Assembly (NCBI GenBank): GCA_022432975.1 | Contig: CM039513.1 | Coordinates: 960,142 to 1,024,141, forward strand | Length of the DNA: 64,000 nt | Origin: Begonia masoniana | Taxonomy: Eukaryota > Streptophyta > Magnoliopsida > Cucurbitales > Begoniaceae | Reading direction: 5' to 3' | Shown here: one piece after another, positions 23,130 to 35,662 of the stretch | Numbering within the stretch: the stretch's first letter is position 1 | Layout of the letters: every line of letters starts with the position of its first letter | The notes under the pieces: generated by a model | What the model saw: only the letters and a program-made list of their open reading frames with translations | The model's database searches: none | What the model was told of the DNA's origin: nothing | Program-made: the position numbers and the translations under genes

Positions 23130-25698
23130 TGTAATATCCGGCTTGTACGGATTTTTGGATATATTATATTATATTCATATTTTATTATATAATGGCATTT
23201 TTTGTAAATATGTCAAATCAGGTCGGATTTACGAAAAGAAAGCGTCATTACGATCCAAATGGCTAATTGGAATTTTAAGAAAAGTTTGGGAATTTTCGGG
23301 ATAGTAACACTATATTCCGAGTAATTACCACTATCGTAAAGTAAGTGACGTTTTAGTAAAAATAGCAAACGAAGTCCAAATTGCGAACGGATAGTTTTGT
23401 TAAATCCCAAATAATAAGTTGGACTTATTGGCAAAATATAAAAATTTGGAGAAGTCGAATCGTTGGACGATTAACGAAACGAAAGACGAAACAAATAGAA
23501 TTAAGTAAGAAGGGTAAAATGGTAATTTGCAAACCAAAATTTATAATAAAAACTAAGTATTTCCTCCTTCCTTCGACAGAATGCATTTCCTCCCTATTTT
23601 CTCTCTTTCTCTCGCAAATCCTCTCTGCCGCGCGACGCCTCTTCGATTCCGGACTCCGATTTTCCTCCCGTTCGTTCCGTCTTCTTCACGTTTCTTCCTC
23701 CAATCGACGTTCTCGGTAAGTCTCTATAGTTTTAGAGCGTTAAATTCCGAGTTTCATTGATTTCTAAACGTTTAGGTTCGATTAGGTTTTCGATAAAAAC
23801 TGAGATTTAGAGCTCGTAATCGATAGGTCGTCGATGATTTAGTATATATTGAACGTATTGGGCGTATTTGGACGAATCTAATCGATTTAGGAAAAATGTT
23901 AGAATTTACGAAATTTCGAGATTTTAGGATAAACTCGTAAATTGAGGAATTAGGTGCCGAGTGTAAATTTCTCGATAATCTAGTGCAACGAATCGAATTA
24001 GAGCTTTAAGAAATCTCTTAGTTAAGGTTTTGACAATTTGGACGTTTATTGACTTAAACTCGTTTTAACGTCAATCATTGTGAATTTCTTAGGTAAACAG
24101 TGCTCGTGGACGGAGTTTAAGCTGCTTTGGACACGAGGTAAGTTCTCGTGATTCTTCTTTGGCCGATTGGCCTACACCGTACGTCGTGGTCTCGAGGAGT
24201 TTGGTGACGCACTAGTTTTATTGCTTTGGTTGGGTAGCTAGGTTTATTTGTTTTATAGTTTATGTTTTACAGTCTTTGATGGTACCTATTATTGTTTGTT
24301 TATTGTAAGTTATTGAACTGTTCATGCATCACTTGTTTTAAAGAAAAGCATGAAAATGAATTTTCGCACAGAGTTTTAAAGATAACGAGATTAATGCATC
24401 GGCCGAAAGGCTTATTGTTCATTTGCCGCAAGGCGTATTGTTATTGGCCGAATGGCGTATTGTTTATTGGCCTAAGGGCGTATTGTTTATTGGCCAAATG
24501 GCGTATTGTTATTGGTCACGCGAGGTGGGGCTCAGGCACGGCTGTACGTTTTGTAAGCGTGCACCCCCCGCCTCTAGCCGGAAAGAGTAGTCCGCCCGTT
24601 GGATGAGCTCTCTCTGGTTAGAGGGATAGGACTTCGGTGACACCTATTGTATTGAGCATTGCATTGTAAGATAAAATAAAGCATGGTTTATCGAACTCAT
24701 ACGCACAGCATGCATTGCATTTACGAGTCTTACTGAGATTTTTATCTCATAGTGTGTTATGTACGGTGTAGGTGATCTAGACATTGAGGAACCAGGTGAG
24801 GATGGGATTCCTCCTCCTGAGGCATGAGTCCGGTTGACGGAGGATGGCTGCGGTGGTGTGCTGGCGCAGTCGAGTCTTCACCGACCCGTGGGGAGTATGT
24901 ATAGATTTTGGAACGTTTTGGGACAAATTGATAGGATGTTTAGATAATGGTATTTGTTTTGAAATTCTGGAACTGTTTGGTAAATTGTATATAGAAATGT
25001 TTTTGTTTAAACTATATTTAAATGCTGTGGAAACGTTTTAAATGATTTTAGGATTTGTTACGGATAAGCTCGGTTTTTAGAGCTATCCACGCAGTTGGAT
25101 TTCGCAAAGTCCGCTGCAAGTTGTACGAGTTTATGTTATAAGTTATAGTGATTGTCGAGAGAAATTGGTGCATAGCATTTGAAGTTAAGCTCTCTGGAAA
25201 TCGGATTCCAGAGAGCTCATTGTGGTTTCTGTTAAGGGTGAAGTTTTGAGTTTTAAATTGTTGAAGTATGTGGAGTGAAAGACGCAAGAGAAAGAAGGAA
25301 AGGCGCTGGAGGTACAGCGACCGCGCGCTGCAACATGCAGCGATCGGGCGCTGCATGCTGCAGCGCTTGCAGCGACCGAGCGCTGCAACATGCAGCGATC
25401 GGGCGCTGCATGCTGCAGCGCACTCGGCGACCAGGCGCTGCAATTAGCAGCGCCCAGTCGCTGCTCTATTTTCAAGGGCAGAATTTCAATTCTGCCCTCC
25501 CTCTTTTTATTTGTTTTAACTTATCTTTTTATTAATAGTTTTAAATGATTTTAAGTTTGATTTTAATTCCGATTTCAATTCCGATTTCGATTATGTTTTC
25601 GATTTCGGTTTAGTTCCCGCCTAGAGTTTAATTAAAGATATTAGGAAAAAAAAATAAATAAATAAATAATATACGGGTACAGTTTTAGGGTCGTTACA
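23130..25698 (+). repeat. 5' LTR of the gypsy chromovirus
   Basis: The LTR is 2569 nt, TGTAATATCC to CGTTACA. It contains a tandem repeat of about 23 nt (GGCGTATTGTTTATTGGCC-like) at 24400-24516 and a GCTGCAGCGC-rich array at 25306-25465. It also has a candidate 45-nt leader exon at 24093-24137 and a TGAGAT-ATCTCA hairpin at 24734-24749. Open frames inside it are not genes. Confidence 0.96.
25306..25465. repeat. GCTGCAGCGC palindromic array in the gypsy LTR
   Basis: A unit of about 55 nt made of CAGCGATCGGGCGCTGCATG-type words is repeated about two and a half times. The copy in the 3' LTR is at about 32554-32713. Confidence 0.85.
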
Positions 25699-25862
25699 TT
25701 TATGGTATCAAAGCCCCCGGGTTTTAAAATCGGTTCTGTAGACTGCTCGACTGCACAGCCACTACGCGGACATTCTTCATCAACTGTAAGTACCTTTATA
25801 GCTTTATTTGATTTTTAGTTTCTTAGAATATTTGTTTAACTTTTTATAGGAGTTTTATAATT

Positions 25863-28800
25863 ATGGTGCGTCCACGAAACGACCGAGACGACCGCGATGA
25901 TACGATTGACACGCTTAAGGATTTTATTGCCCAGCAGTCTCAGCATATGGAGAGACAGGCTCAGCAGATGGAGAGGCAGTCTCAACAGCTGGGTACTTTG
26001 ATTGACAGAGAGGGCGTTAGGGCTAGAGAGACGGCTATACTGGGTAGCCGTGGGATGGAGAGATTTCAGAAGCTCCAGCCCCCAGTATTTAGCGGACAGT
26101 CTACGGATCCCTCTTCAGCCGAGGAGTGGATTCGCACTATGGAGGACATGCTGGCGTATGCTAGCATAGAGGATGGAGAGAAGGTTGCACTGGTGACCTA
26201 TCATATGGCCTTAGACGCTCGGTTTTGGTGGGATACCATCAAGACGACCACTGATGTGACTGTTATGGGCTGGGAGAGATTCAGAGAGCTGTTCTACGAT
26301 AAGTATTTCAGCCATACTGTTCGCGAGGCGAAGATGGTCGAGTTTATGCAGTTACGGCAGACTGCTTCTATTGCTGAGTACGTGAGGAGGTTTGAGGCAC
26401 TGTCTCGATTTGCACCACGGCAGGTCAGCGTCAACGAGGATAAGGTGCGTCGGTTTTTACAGGGACTTAGCCAGGAGTTCCGGATGCGCCTTACGATATC
26501 AGGGGTACATGGTGTATCCTATGACGAGTTAGTAGCCAGAGCCCTCGACATCGAGGCTGTTGAGCAGAGTTCTACCAGACCGAAGGAGCCATCTAAGGGC
26601 TTCTTCAGAGAGATTCGCCCCCAGTCACGGGGTTGGCAGCCTAGAGCACAGCCCCAGCAGCAGCAGAGGGGTGTGAAGAGACCTCTTGAGGGAGGTAACG
26701 ACCGGGGAAAGGGTAAGCAAGTACAGGGTGCTGCTCAGGTGCCTATTTGTCCTAAGTGCCAGAGGGAGCACAGTGGCCAGTGCCGGATGGGCACGAATGT
26801 ATGTTATTGGTGTGGAGACCCGGGCCATTTTGCTAAAGACTGCCCGAAGAGGGGCCGAGATCAGACGGGTAGTGATCAGAGGAAAGTTATGCCCAGGATC
26901 TTCGCTTTTATCGAGCCTGGAGATGTTGATAACGAGGATCAGCCTGCCGTGATTGCAGGTACTATATTGGTTACTGGTGTTCCTGTATTTTCTTTATTAG
27001 ACACGGGGGCTACACATTCTTTTATTTCCACCGCTTGTGTGTCGAGATTGAGGCTTGCGCCTGAGTTAGCAGAGTGCGAGTATAGCGTTATGCTACCTTC
27101 AGGAGAGCGTATGCAGTCAGGCCATGTAGTCCAGGGCAGCATTATCTCGATTGGGGACCGTACTCTCTATGCTCGCCTTATTGTTATGGGCATCGAGCAT
27201 TATGATCTTATTCTAGGGATGGATTGGCTATCGCAGCACTTCGCCACCATCGACTGTCGATCCGGGATTGTCACTTTTCGACCTCCGGGTAAATCTGAGT
27301 TTTCTTATCAGGCGATGAGCAGATTGAGTAGCTCGCCTATCTCTTATTCCATGATGGTCAACGAGCAGTTCAAAGGTGCGTGCTCTATTTATTTGGCCTC
27401 TGTCTTTGATTGTCAGTTGCTCAGCGGATTGAAGCCGAGCGATATTCCTATTGTCAAAGAGTTCTCTGGGATATTTCTTGATGATCTTCCCGGGTTACCC
27501 CCAGACCGGGAGATCGAGTTCACTATTGATGTCTATCCTAACTCTGCGCCGAGGTTCAAGAACCCGTATCGGTTAGCACCAGCTGAGTTGAGAGAGCTGA
27601 GGACTCAGCTTGATGAGCTGTTAGAGAAGGGGTTTATTCGACCCAGTGTTTCACCCTGGGGTGCTCCTGTTCTATTCGTCAAGAAGAAAGATGGGACCCT
27701 CAGGATGTGCATTGATTACAGGGAGCTGAATAAGCTCACGGTGAAGAACAAGTATCCACTGCCCCGGATTGACGACTTATTTGATCAGCTACAGGGTGCC
27801 CGAGTATTTTCCAGGATTGATCTACGCTCGGGTTACAATCAGCTGAAGGTCCGGATGGATGATATACCGAAGACGGCATTCCGAACAAGGTATGGGCATT
27901 ATGAGTTCCTTGTCATGTCTTTTGGACTTACTAATGCCCCTGCAGCGTTTATGGACTTGATGAACCGTGTCTTCAAGGAGTATCTGGACAAGTTCGTGGT
28001 GGTTTTCATCGACGATATCCTGATTTACTCTAAGTCTAGAGAAGAGCACGAGGAGCATCTGAGGATTGTTCTGAGGATTTTATGCGAGCACCAGCTATAT
28101 CCTAAGTTTTCGAAGTGCGAGTTCTGGCTTGACAGAGTTAGCTTCCTTGGCCATATCATATCACAGGACGGAGTTTCTGTGGATCCGAGCAAGATTCAGG
28201 TGGTCAGAGATTGGCCACAGCCGAAGAACGTATGAGAGGTGCGTGGATTTCTCGGATTGGCCGGTTATTATCGGAAGTTTATTGAGGGATTCTCGAAGAT
28301 CGCACTTCCTCTTACACGATTGACTCGGAAGAACGAGAGATTTATTTGGTCGTCTGCTTGTGATGATAGTTTATGGAGCTAAAGCAGAGATTGACCACCG
28401 CTCCAGTACTGGCGCTACCTGTTGAAGGTGTCAGATTCAGTATTTATTGTGATGCGTCTGGAGTGGGACTCGGTTGTGTATTGATGCAGGAGGGGAGAGT
28501 TATCTCTTATGCTTCTCGGCAGTTGAAGCCGTACGAGCAGAATTACCCTACGCACGACCTTGAGTTAGCAGCTGTGGTCTTCGCACTGAAGATATGGAGA
28601 CATTATTTATATGGGCAGCAGTGCGAGGTATTTTCTGACCACAAGAGCCTGAAGTACTTATTTACGCAGAAGGAGCTGAACATGCGACAGAGACGATGGC
28701 TTGAGTTCGTCAAAGATTATGATTTTGACATCAAGTACCATCCTGGGAAGGCGAACAAGGTTGCTGATGTCTTGAGTAGAGTACCTTCTGCGAGTCAGCC

Positions 28801-30337
28801 TTCATTAGCAGCGATGTCAGTTATGCTGCGGTCTGAGATTGAGAGATTCGATGTAGAGGTAGTGGCAGAGTTGTCTAGTATGCTTGCCAACATTTCTCTC
28901 AGGCCGACTATTCTGGATCGTATACGTGAGGCTCAGCAGAGTGATTCGGAGTGTATGGAGCTTCGATCCAGCATGACATTGGGAGACTCGTCGGATTTTC
29001 ATCTATCAGAGGATGGTATTCTGAAGTTCAGGCATAGGTGGTACGTGCCTAGCGACGAGGATCTGAGGAAGGATATATTGGCCGAGGCACATTCTTCGGT
29101 ATATTCTGTACACCCGGGAAGTACCAAGATGTACCGGGATCTGAAACGACATTATTGGTGGCCGAACATGAAGAGGGAGGTTGCCAAGTACGTTGAGACC
29201 TGTTTAGTATGTCAACAGGTGAAGGCCGAGCACCAGAGACCGGCGGGAACATTATTACCACTGCCGATTCCGGAGTGGAAGTGGGAGCAGATCTCCATGG
29301 ACTTTATCGTGGGGCTCCCGAGGACTGCGAGAGGCCATGACGGCATTTGGGTTATTGTGGACCGATTGACAAAGTCGGCCCACTTCTTATCTGTGAGGAT
29401 GGCATCGTCTATGGATCAGCTCGCAGAGCTCTACGTACAGGAGATTGTCAGACTTCACGGCGTGCCAGTTTCTATTGTCTCCGACAGAGATCCGAGATTC
29501 ACGTCAAAGTTCTGGAAGAGTTTACACAGAGCTATGGGGACTCAGCTTAATTTCAGCACAGCGTTCCATCCTCAAACTGACGGTCAGACAGAGAGGACGA
29601 ACCAGATTCTTGAGGATATGCTTAGAGCGTGTGTGCTGGAATTTCAGGGCTCGTGGAGCCGATATTTACCTCTAGTGGAGTTCTCGTACAACAACAGCTT
29701 CCAGGCTACCATTGGCATGGCACCGTATGAGGCTTTGTATGGTCGGAAATGTAGGTCTCCGTTATATTGGGACGAGGTTGGCGAGGCCAGCATCGTAGGT
29801 CCTGAGATTCTACAGCAGACGGCAGAGAAGATTGCTATTATCCGACAGCGCATTGAGGTAGCTCAGAGCAGACAGAAGAGCTATGCTGACACTAGACGGA
29901 GAGAGCTAGAGTTCGAGGAAGGTGATGAGGTGTACCTCAAAGTTTCTCCGTTCAAGGGCATTGCGAGATTTGGAAGGAGGGGTAAGCTAAACCCTCGTTA
30001 TGTGGGGCCCTTTCCTATTCTGAAGAGGGTCGGGAAGCTGGCGTATAGACTGCAGCTTCCAGCTTCTATGGAGGGTATCCACGATGTATTTCATGTGTCT
30101 ATGCTTCGGAAGTGCTTGCGCGATCCGTCGCATATCGTGGAGGCTACAGAGATCGAGGTACAGCCTACCTTGAGCTATGAGGTGAGGCCGGTACGTATTT
30201 TGGAGTATTCCATCAAGGTTTTACGCAACAAGGAAATTCCGCTAGTTAAAGTTCTATGGCGGAATCATGAGGTGGAAGAAGCGACGTGGGAACGACAGCA
30301 GGATATGATGGTTAAGTATCCTGATTTGTTTGTATGA
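25863..30337 (+). pseudogene. Gypsy gag-pol polyprotein with one stop and one frameshift
   Basis: Domains in order: gag (about residues 60-230), CCHC knuckle [14 protein letters not shown] (near 320), protease DTGATHSF (near 380), reverse transcriptase with FIDD (near 714), RNase H starting at YCDASG, integrase with the H2C2 finger and SDRDPRF catalytic segment, and a chromodomain-like tail with PLVKVLW and EATWE. The frame is open from 25863 to a TGA at 28233-28235. That TGA sits where related elements have Arg and is explained by a CGA to TGA transition. The frame continues in register to about 28366, where one T appears missing. It resumes from 28373 and runs to 30337. Confidence 0.94.
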
Positions 30338-30377
30338 TTTAATTTTGTGGACAAAATTCTGAATAAGGAGGGTAGAA

Positions 30378-32943
30378 TGTAATATCCGGCTTGTACGGAT
30401 TTTTGGATATATTATATTATATTCATATTTTATTATATAATGGCATTTTTTGTAAATATGTCAAATCAGGTCGGATTTACGAAAAGAAAGCGTCATTACG
30501 ATCCAAATGGCTAATTGGAATTTTAAGGAAAGTTTGGGAATTTTCGGGATAGTAACACTATATTCCGAGTAATTACCACTATCGTAAAGTAAGTGACGTT
30601 TTAGTAAAAATAGCAAACGAAGTCCAAATTGCGAACGGATAGTTTTGTTAAATCCCAAATAATAAGTTGGACTTATTGGCAAAATATGAAAATTTGGAGA
30701 AGTCGAATCGTTGGACGATTAACGAAACGAAAGACGAAACAAATAGAATTAAGTAAGAAGGGTAAAATGGTAATTTGCAAACCAAAATTTATAATAAAAA
30801 CTAAGTATTTCCTCCTTCCTTCGACAGAATGCATTTCCTCCCTATTTTCTCTCTTTCTCTCGCAAATCCTCTCTGCCGCGCGACGCCTCTTCGATTCCGG
30901 ACTCCGATTTTCCTCCCGTTCGTTCCGTCTTCTTCACGTTTCTTCCTCCAATCGACGTTCTCGGTAAGTCTCTATAGTTTTAGAGCATTAAATTCCGAGT
31001 TTCATTGATTTCTAAACGTTTAGGTTCGATTAGGTTTTCGATAAAAACTGAGATTTAGAGCTCGTAATCGATAGGTCGTCGATGATTTAGTATATATTGA
31101 ACGTATTGGGCGTATTTGGACGAATCTAATCGATTTAGGAAAAATGTTAGAATTTACGAAATTTCGAGATTTTAGGATAAACTCGTAAATTGAGGAATTA
31201 GGTGCCGAGTGTAAATTTCTCGATAATCTAGTGCAACGAATCGAATTAGAGCTTTAAGAAATCTCTTAGTTAAAGTTTTGACAATTTGGACGTTTATTGA
31301 CTTAAACTCGTTTTAACGTCAATCATTGTGAATTTCTTAGGTAAACAGTGCTCGTGGACGGAGTTTAAGCTGCTTTGGACACGAGGTAAGTTCTCGTGAT
31401 TCTTCTTTGGCCGATTGGCCTACACCGTACGTCGTGGTCTCGAGGAGTTTGGTGACGCACTAGTTTTATTGCTTTGGTTGGGTAGCTAGGTTTATTTGTT
31501 TTATAGTTTATGTTTTACAGTCTTTGATGGTACCTATTATTGTTTGTTTATTGTAAGTTATTGAACTGTTCATGCATCACTTGTTTTAAAGAAAAGCATG
31601 AAAATGAATTTTCGCACAGAGTTTTAAAGATAACGAGATTAATGCATCGGCCGAAAGGCTTATTGTTCATTTGCCGCAAGACGTATTGTTATTGGCCGAA
31701 TGACGTATTGTTTATTGGCCTAAGGGCGTATTGTTTATTGGCCAAATGGCGTATTGTTATTGGTCACGCGAGGTGGGGCTCAGGCACGGCTGTACGTTTT
31801 GTAAGCGTGCACCCCCCGCCTCTAGCCGGAAAGAGTAGTCCGCCCGTTGGATGAGCTCTCTCTGGTTAGAGGGATAGGACTTCGGTGACACCTATTGTAT
31901 TGAGCATTGCATTGTAAGATAAAATAAAGCATGGTTTATCGAACTCATACGCACAGCATGCATTGCATTTACGAGTCTTACTGAGATTTTTATCTCATAG
32001 TGTGTTATGTACGGTGTAGGTGATCTAGACATTGAGGAACCAGGTGAGGATGAGATTCCTCCTCCTGAGGCATGAGTCCGGTTGACGGAGGATGGCTGCG
32101 GTGGTGTGCTGGCGCAGTCGAGGCTTCACCGACCCGTGGGGAGTATGTATAGATTTTGGAACGTTTTGGGACAAATTGATAGGATGTTTAGATAATGGTA
32201 TTTGTTTTGAAATTCTGGAACTGTTTGGTAAATTGTATATAGAAATGTTTTTGTTTAAACTATATTTAAATGCTGTGGAAACGTTTTAAATGATTTTAGG
32301 ATTTGTTACGGATAAGCTCGGTTTTTAGAGCTATCCACGCAGTTGGATTTCGCAAAGTCCGCTGCAAGTTGTACGAGTTTATGTTATAAGTTATAGTGAT
32401 TGTCGAGAGAAATTGGTGCATAGCATTTGAAGTTAAGCTCTCTGGAAATCGGATTCCAGAGAGCTCATTGTGGTTTCTGTTAAGGGTGAAGTTTTGAGTT
32501 TTAAATTGTTGAAGTATGTGGAGTGAAAGACGCAAGAGAAAGAAGGAAAGGCGCTGGAGGTACAGCGACCGCGCGCTGCAACATGCAGCGATCGGGCGCT
32601 GCATGCTGCAGCGCTTGCAGCGACCGAGCGCTGCAACATGCAGCGATCGGGCGCTGCATGCTGCAGCGCACTCGGCGACCAGGCGCTGCAATTAGCAGCG
32701 CCCAGTCGCTGCTCTATTTTCAAGGGCAGAATTTCAATTCTGCCCTCCCTCTTTTTATTTGTTTTAACTTATCTTTTTATTAATAGTTTTAAATGATTTT
32801 AAGTTTGATTTTAATTCCGATTTCAATTCCGATTTCGATTATGTTTTCGATTTCGGTTTAGTTCCCGCCTAGAGTTTAATTAAAGATATTAGGAAAAAAA
32901 AAATAAATAAATAATATACGGGTACAGTTTTAGGGTCGTTACA
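30378..32943 (+). repeat. 3' LTR of the gypsy chromovirus
   Basis: The LTR is 2566 nt and almost identical to the 5' LTR. The same internal features recur at an offset of 7248 nt, for example the candidate exon at 31341-31385 and the hairpin at 31982-31997. Confidence 0.96.
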
Positions 32944-35662
32944 ATGTCGCTGAGGATGCATCAGATTGTGGTGATGAAGATATGAAAGAAGATCTCATTA
33001 TGGAGTACAAATTTCTTCATGAAAAATGGACCGAACTCGTTGGAATTAATCAGTGTCTTCGCATTCAGAATGGAGACTTGAAAGCTGAAAAGATCAATCT
33101 GCAAAATTCTGTTGCTGAATTAGAAGATAAATTGAGAACGAGTCGGGATGAAGCGACGAAACTACTTAATGAACTGAATCACATGAAGAAAAACGTCAAG
33201 ATGTTAAATACAGGTTCCTCTAAGCTGGATGATATTCTAAGATTCGGGAAATCAAGTGGTGATCGTTATGGAATCGGATTTAAAGGAGAAATCTCAGGTT
33301 CACAGACAGTGTCACGAACAGTGTCATCACCAGTATCAAACTTTGCATCACCAGAATTTTCAGAAAACGTTTTTAAGAACAAAGGAAAGCAAGTTGCAGT
33401 TGGCAAAACTAAAACCAAGCAGGAAGGAAAGTCATATCCTGTTTTCATAAATAAAGGTAACAGAATTACTCCTATTTGTCACTATTGCAATCGACGTGGG
33501 CATATTCGTCCAAGATGTTTTACTTATCTAGCTGATTTAAGACAAGGTACTGCTAGCAATTTTCTCTCTTGCAGAGTGTCTCAACAAAAATGGGTGGTTA
33601 AATCAAATTTGAAGTGCAATGTTACACAAATCTCTCTAAAGGCCACTACAACCGATGCTTGGTATTTTGACAGCGGCTGCTCTAGACACATGACTGGTGA
33701 AAAGAAGTTCTTGAAGGACATCGTATCTGAAAGTGTGGGAAAAGTGACTTTTGGCAACGGTGTCAAGTGTAGTGTCATGGGAAGAGGGACACTAAATGTT
33801 CCAGGGCTACCAACATTGGAGAATGTTCTTCTGGTTGATGGTCTAAAGGCTAATCTAATTAGCATTAGTCAACTATGTGATCAAGATCTAAATGTTCACT
33901 TCACTCGTGGAAAGTGCATGGTGTCCGATTATGAAATAAATTGCATCATAGAGGGAGTAAGATCTTCTGATAATTGTTATCTTATTTACTCATCTTCTAC
34001 TGGTTTTCATTCAAGCATGGAAGATCCTATTTTATGGCATAGAAGGTTGGGACATGTCAATGATCGAATGTTAAAGACGATTATACCAAAGGAAGCTGTC
34101 AGTGGTATTCCAAGGTTGAATTTCGATGAAGGAAGAATCTGTGGACCATGTCAGATTGGGAAGCAAACCAAGGTGTCACATTCAGTGTCGTCGACACCAG
34201 TAACAACTCGTGTACTTGAGCTGCTTCACATGGATCTAATGGGTTCAATGCCTGTGGAAAGTATTGAAGAATTCAAGTCTGCCCTAGACCTTTGTGTTAT
34301 GTGAAGAAATTCTTCTGTGTAGTAAGCTTTTATTTGCTTTTATATTAAAAAAAAAATTATATATATTATTTTCCGCCACTTGTCTTAGGCGGTTTGATTT
34401 GTTGCTAAGAGCTGTGGCTGTGTTTTAAGTTTATTCTACAATTCCTTGGGTGATATGAGGCTTTTATGAAGATTCACAGCTAATTTCGTGGAAATTGAAG
34501 ATCATTTCCTTATGTATTTTGAGAAATTTTCAGGGCACTAATCTGGAGTATTTCTAGTCATATTTTACAAATTTTGCAGGAATTTTTTAGTTGGAAATTA
34601 GAGATTATTTTCTCCAATATCTGAAGAAATTTTAAAGGCATTGATCAAAATTATTTATTTTGGGTTTATTTCCCAATTTGAGTGAAAAATTCTGGTTTAT
34701 TTTCATGAAGCTTTTGGCAGAATTTATGGAAATTGAAAGTTAATTTCTTCCATATTTTGAGAGTTATTGGTGGAATTTGATCATATTTACCTCTTGGATT
34801 TATTCCCCAATTTATGTGAAGTCTTTGAACTTATTTTCCAAATTTTATGGGAATTAGAAGATGTTTATGGAATTTGAGGAATTAGTATGATTCTTTTCAA
34901 ATATGAATTTATGGTTTATTTCCATGGCTTTCAAAGGTTCACTGTTCATCGAATTTTTATCTTCTCAAGATTATGATTTTTCTGATTTCTACTTCATCCT
35001 TGGCTATTATTGAAGAAGCTCCAGTGGATAAGGTTACAGAGTTACATCTTGAAAGAAATACAGGTTTGATTGATGATCTTGAAGGAAAAATATCTCAAGA
35101 TGATTTTGTTAGTGATATTTTTGAGAAACAAATGTCTGCTAATAAAGCTCAAGTTGCTGATGATGTGGACACAACCAAAGGTGTTGCTGCTCAAATGAAA
35201 AAGTTGATGATTCTATTGAAGAAGTTGATGCTGAAACTCAGAAACTTATGATACTCACAAATGAGCAGCTATCAGCATCCGGGTTAGTTATTATGCTGTG
35301 GTTAAACAATTTTTCATTTGTTGCTGATTTTTTTCAGCTGGATACTTTCATTCGATGCTGGATATTTCTTCTAATCTTACTGCTGGATACTGTTATTTTA
35401 CTGCTGCACTGCTAATTATTGTCTTGAGCTGATGGCTACTTTATATGCTTTGATGGATCTTTTAGTCTTCTGTTATCTTTTTGTACTTTTATGGCAAAAA
35501 GGGGGAGTAATTACACTGATTGCTGGGATATGATGTGCATGTCATGTATAGTGTTTTGAGCGTGATCTATTATTGCAAATATTAAGTGGGAGCGTTTTAT
35601 GATCATACAACCAGCATTCAGGGGGAGTTCTTAATTTTGCCAAAAATGCCAAAGGGGGAGAT

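Larger units (their letters stand above)
23130..32943 (+). mobile_element. Nearly intact Ty3/gypsy chromovirus (Tekay/Del-like)
   Basis: The target duplication is ATGTC (23125-23129 and 32944-32948), inside the copia gag. The LTRs are 23130-25698 (2569 nt) and 30378-32943 (2566 nt). They start TGTAATATCCGG, end GGGTCGTTACA, and differ by about eight substitutions and one small indel found by eye. The primer-binding site TGGTATCAAAGC is at 25703. The gag-pol gene (25863-30337) is almost complete and ends in a chromodomain-like segment, typical of plant chromoviruses. Only two coding lesions were found (a TGA and a 1-nt frameshift). High LTR identity implies a recent insertion, younger than the host copia. 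Confidence 0.96.
22056..34304 (+). pseudogene. Copia gag-protease-preintegrase reading frame, interrupted
   Basis: The frame opens at 22056 (MDSMKEGG) with a UBN2-type gag domain and a CCHC knuckle (CRECDGFGHFQAEC) near 22957. An in-frame TGA at 22578-22580 stands where an Arg codon (CGA) is expected. The gypsy insertion at 23130 splits the gene after codons for DDV; the frame resumes in register at 32944. The downstream part has a coiled-coil-rich segment, a second knuckle (CHYCNRRGHIRPRC), a protease motif DSGCSRHMTG and the HHCC pre-integrase finger (HRRLGH to CGPC). It then breaks off at the start of the integrase and ends at 34304. Confidence 0.88.

Noticed and set aside
25306..25465. 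A CRISPR-like array of regularly spaced repeats
   Set aside because: The repeats are palindromic words inside a plant LTR, with no unique spacers and no cas genes; this is a eukaryotic nuclear sequence.
23381..25535. Open frames that recur exactly at 30629-32783
   Set aside because: They are within the two LTRs of the gypsy element, duplicated because LTRs are, and have no coding character.
34973..35251. A 92-codon frame between the copia integrase remnant and the 3' LTR
   Set aside because: It may be a remnant of an extra copia frame, but it has no recognisable domain and the flanks are AT-rich non-coding; not enough to call a gene.
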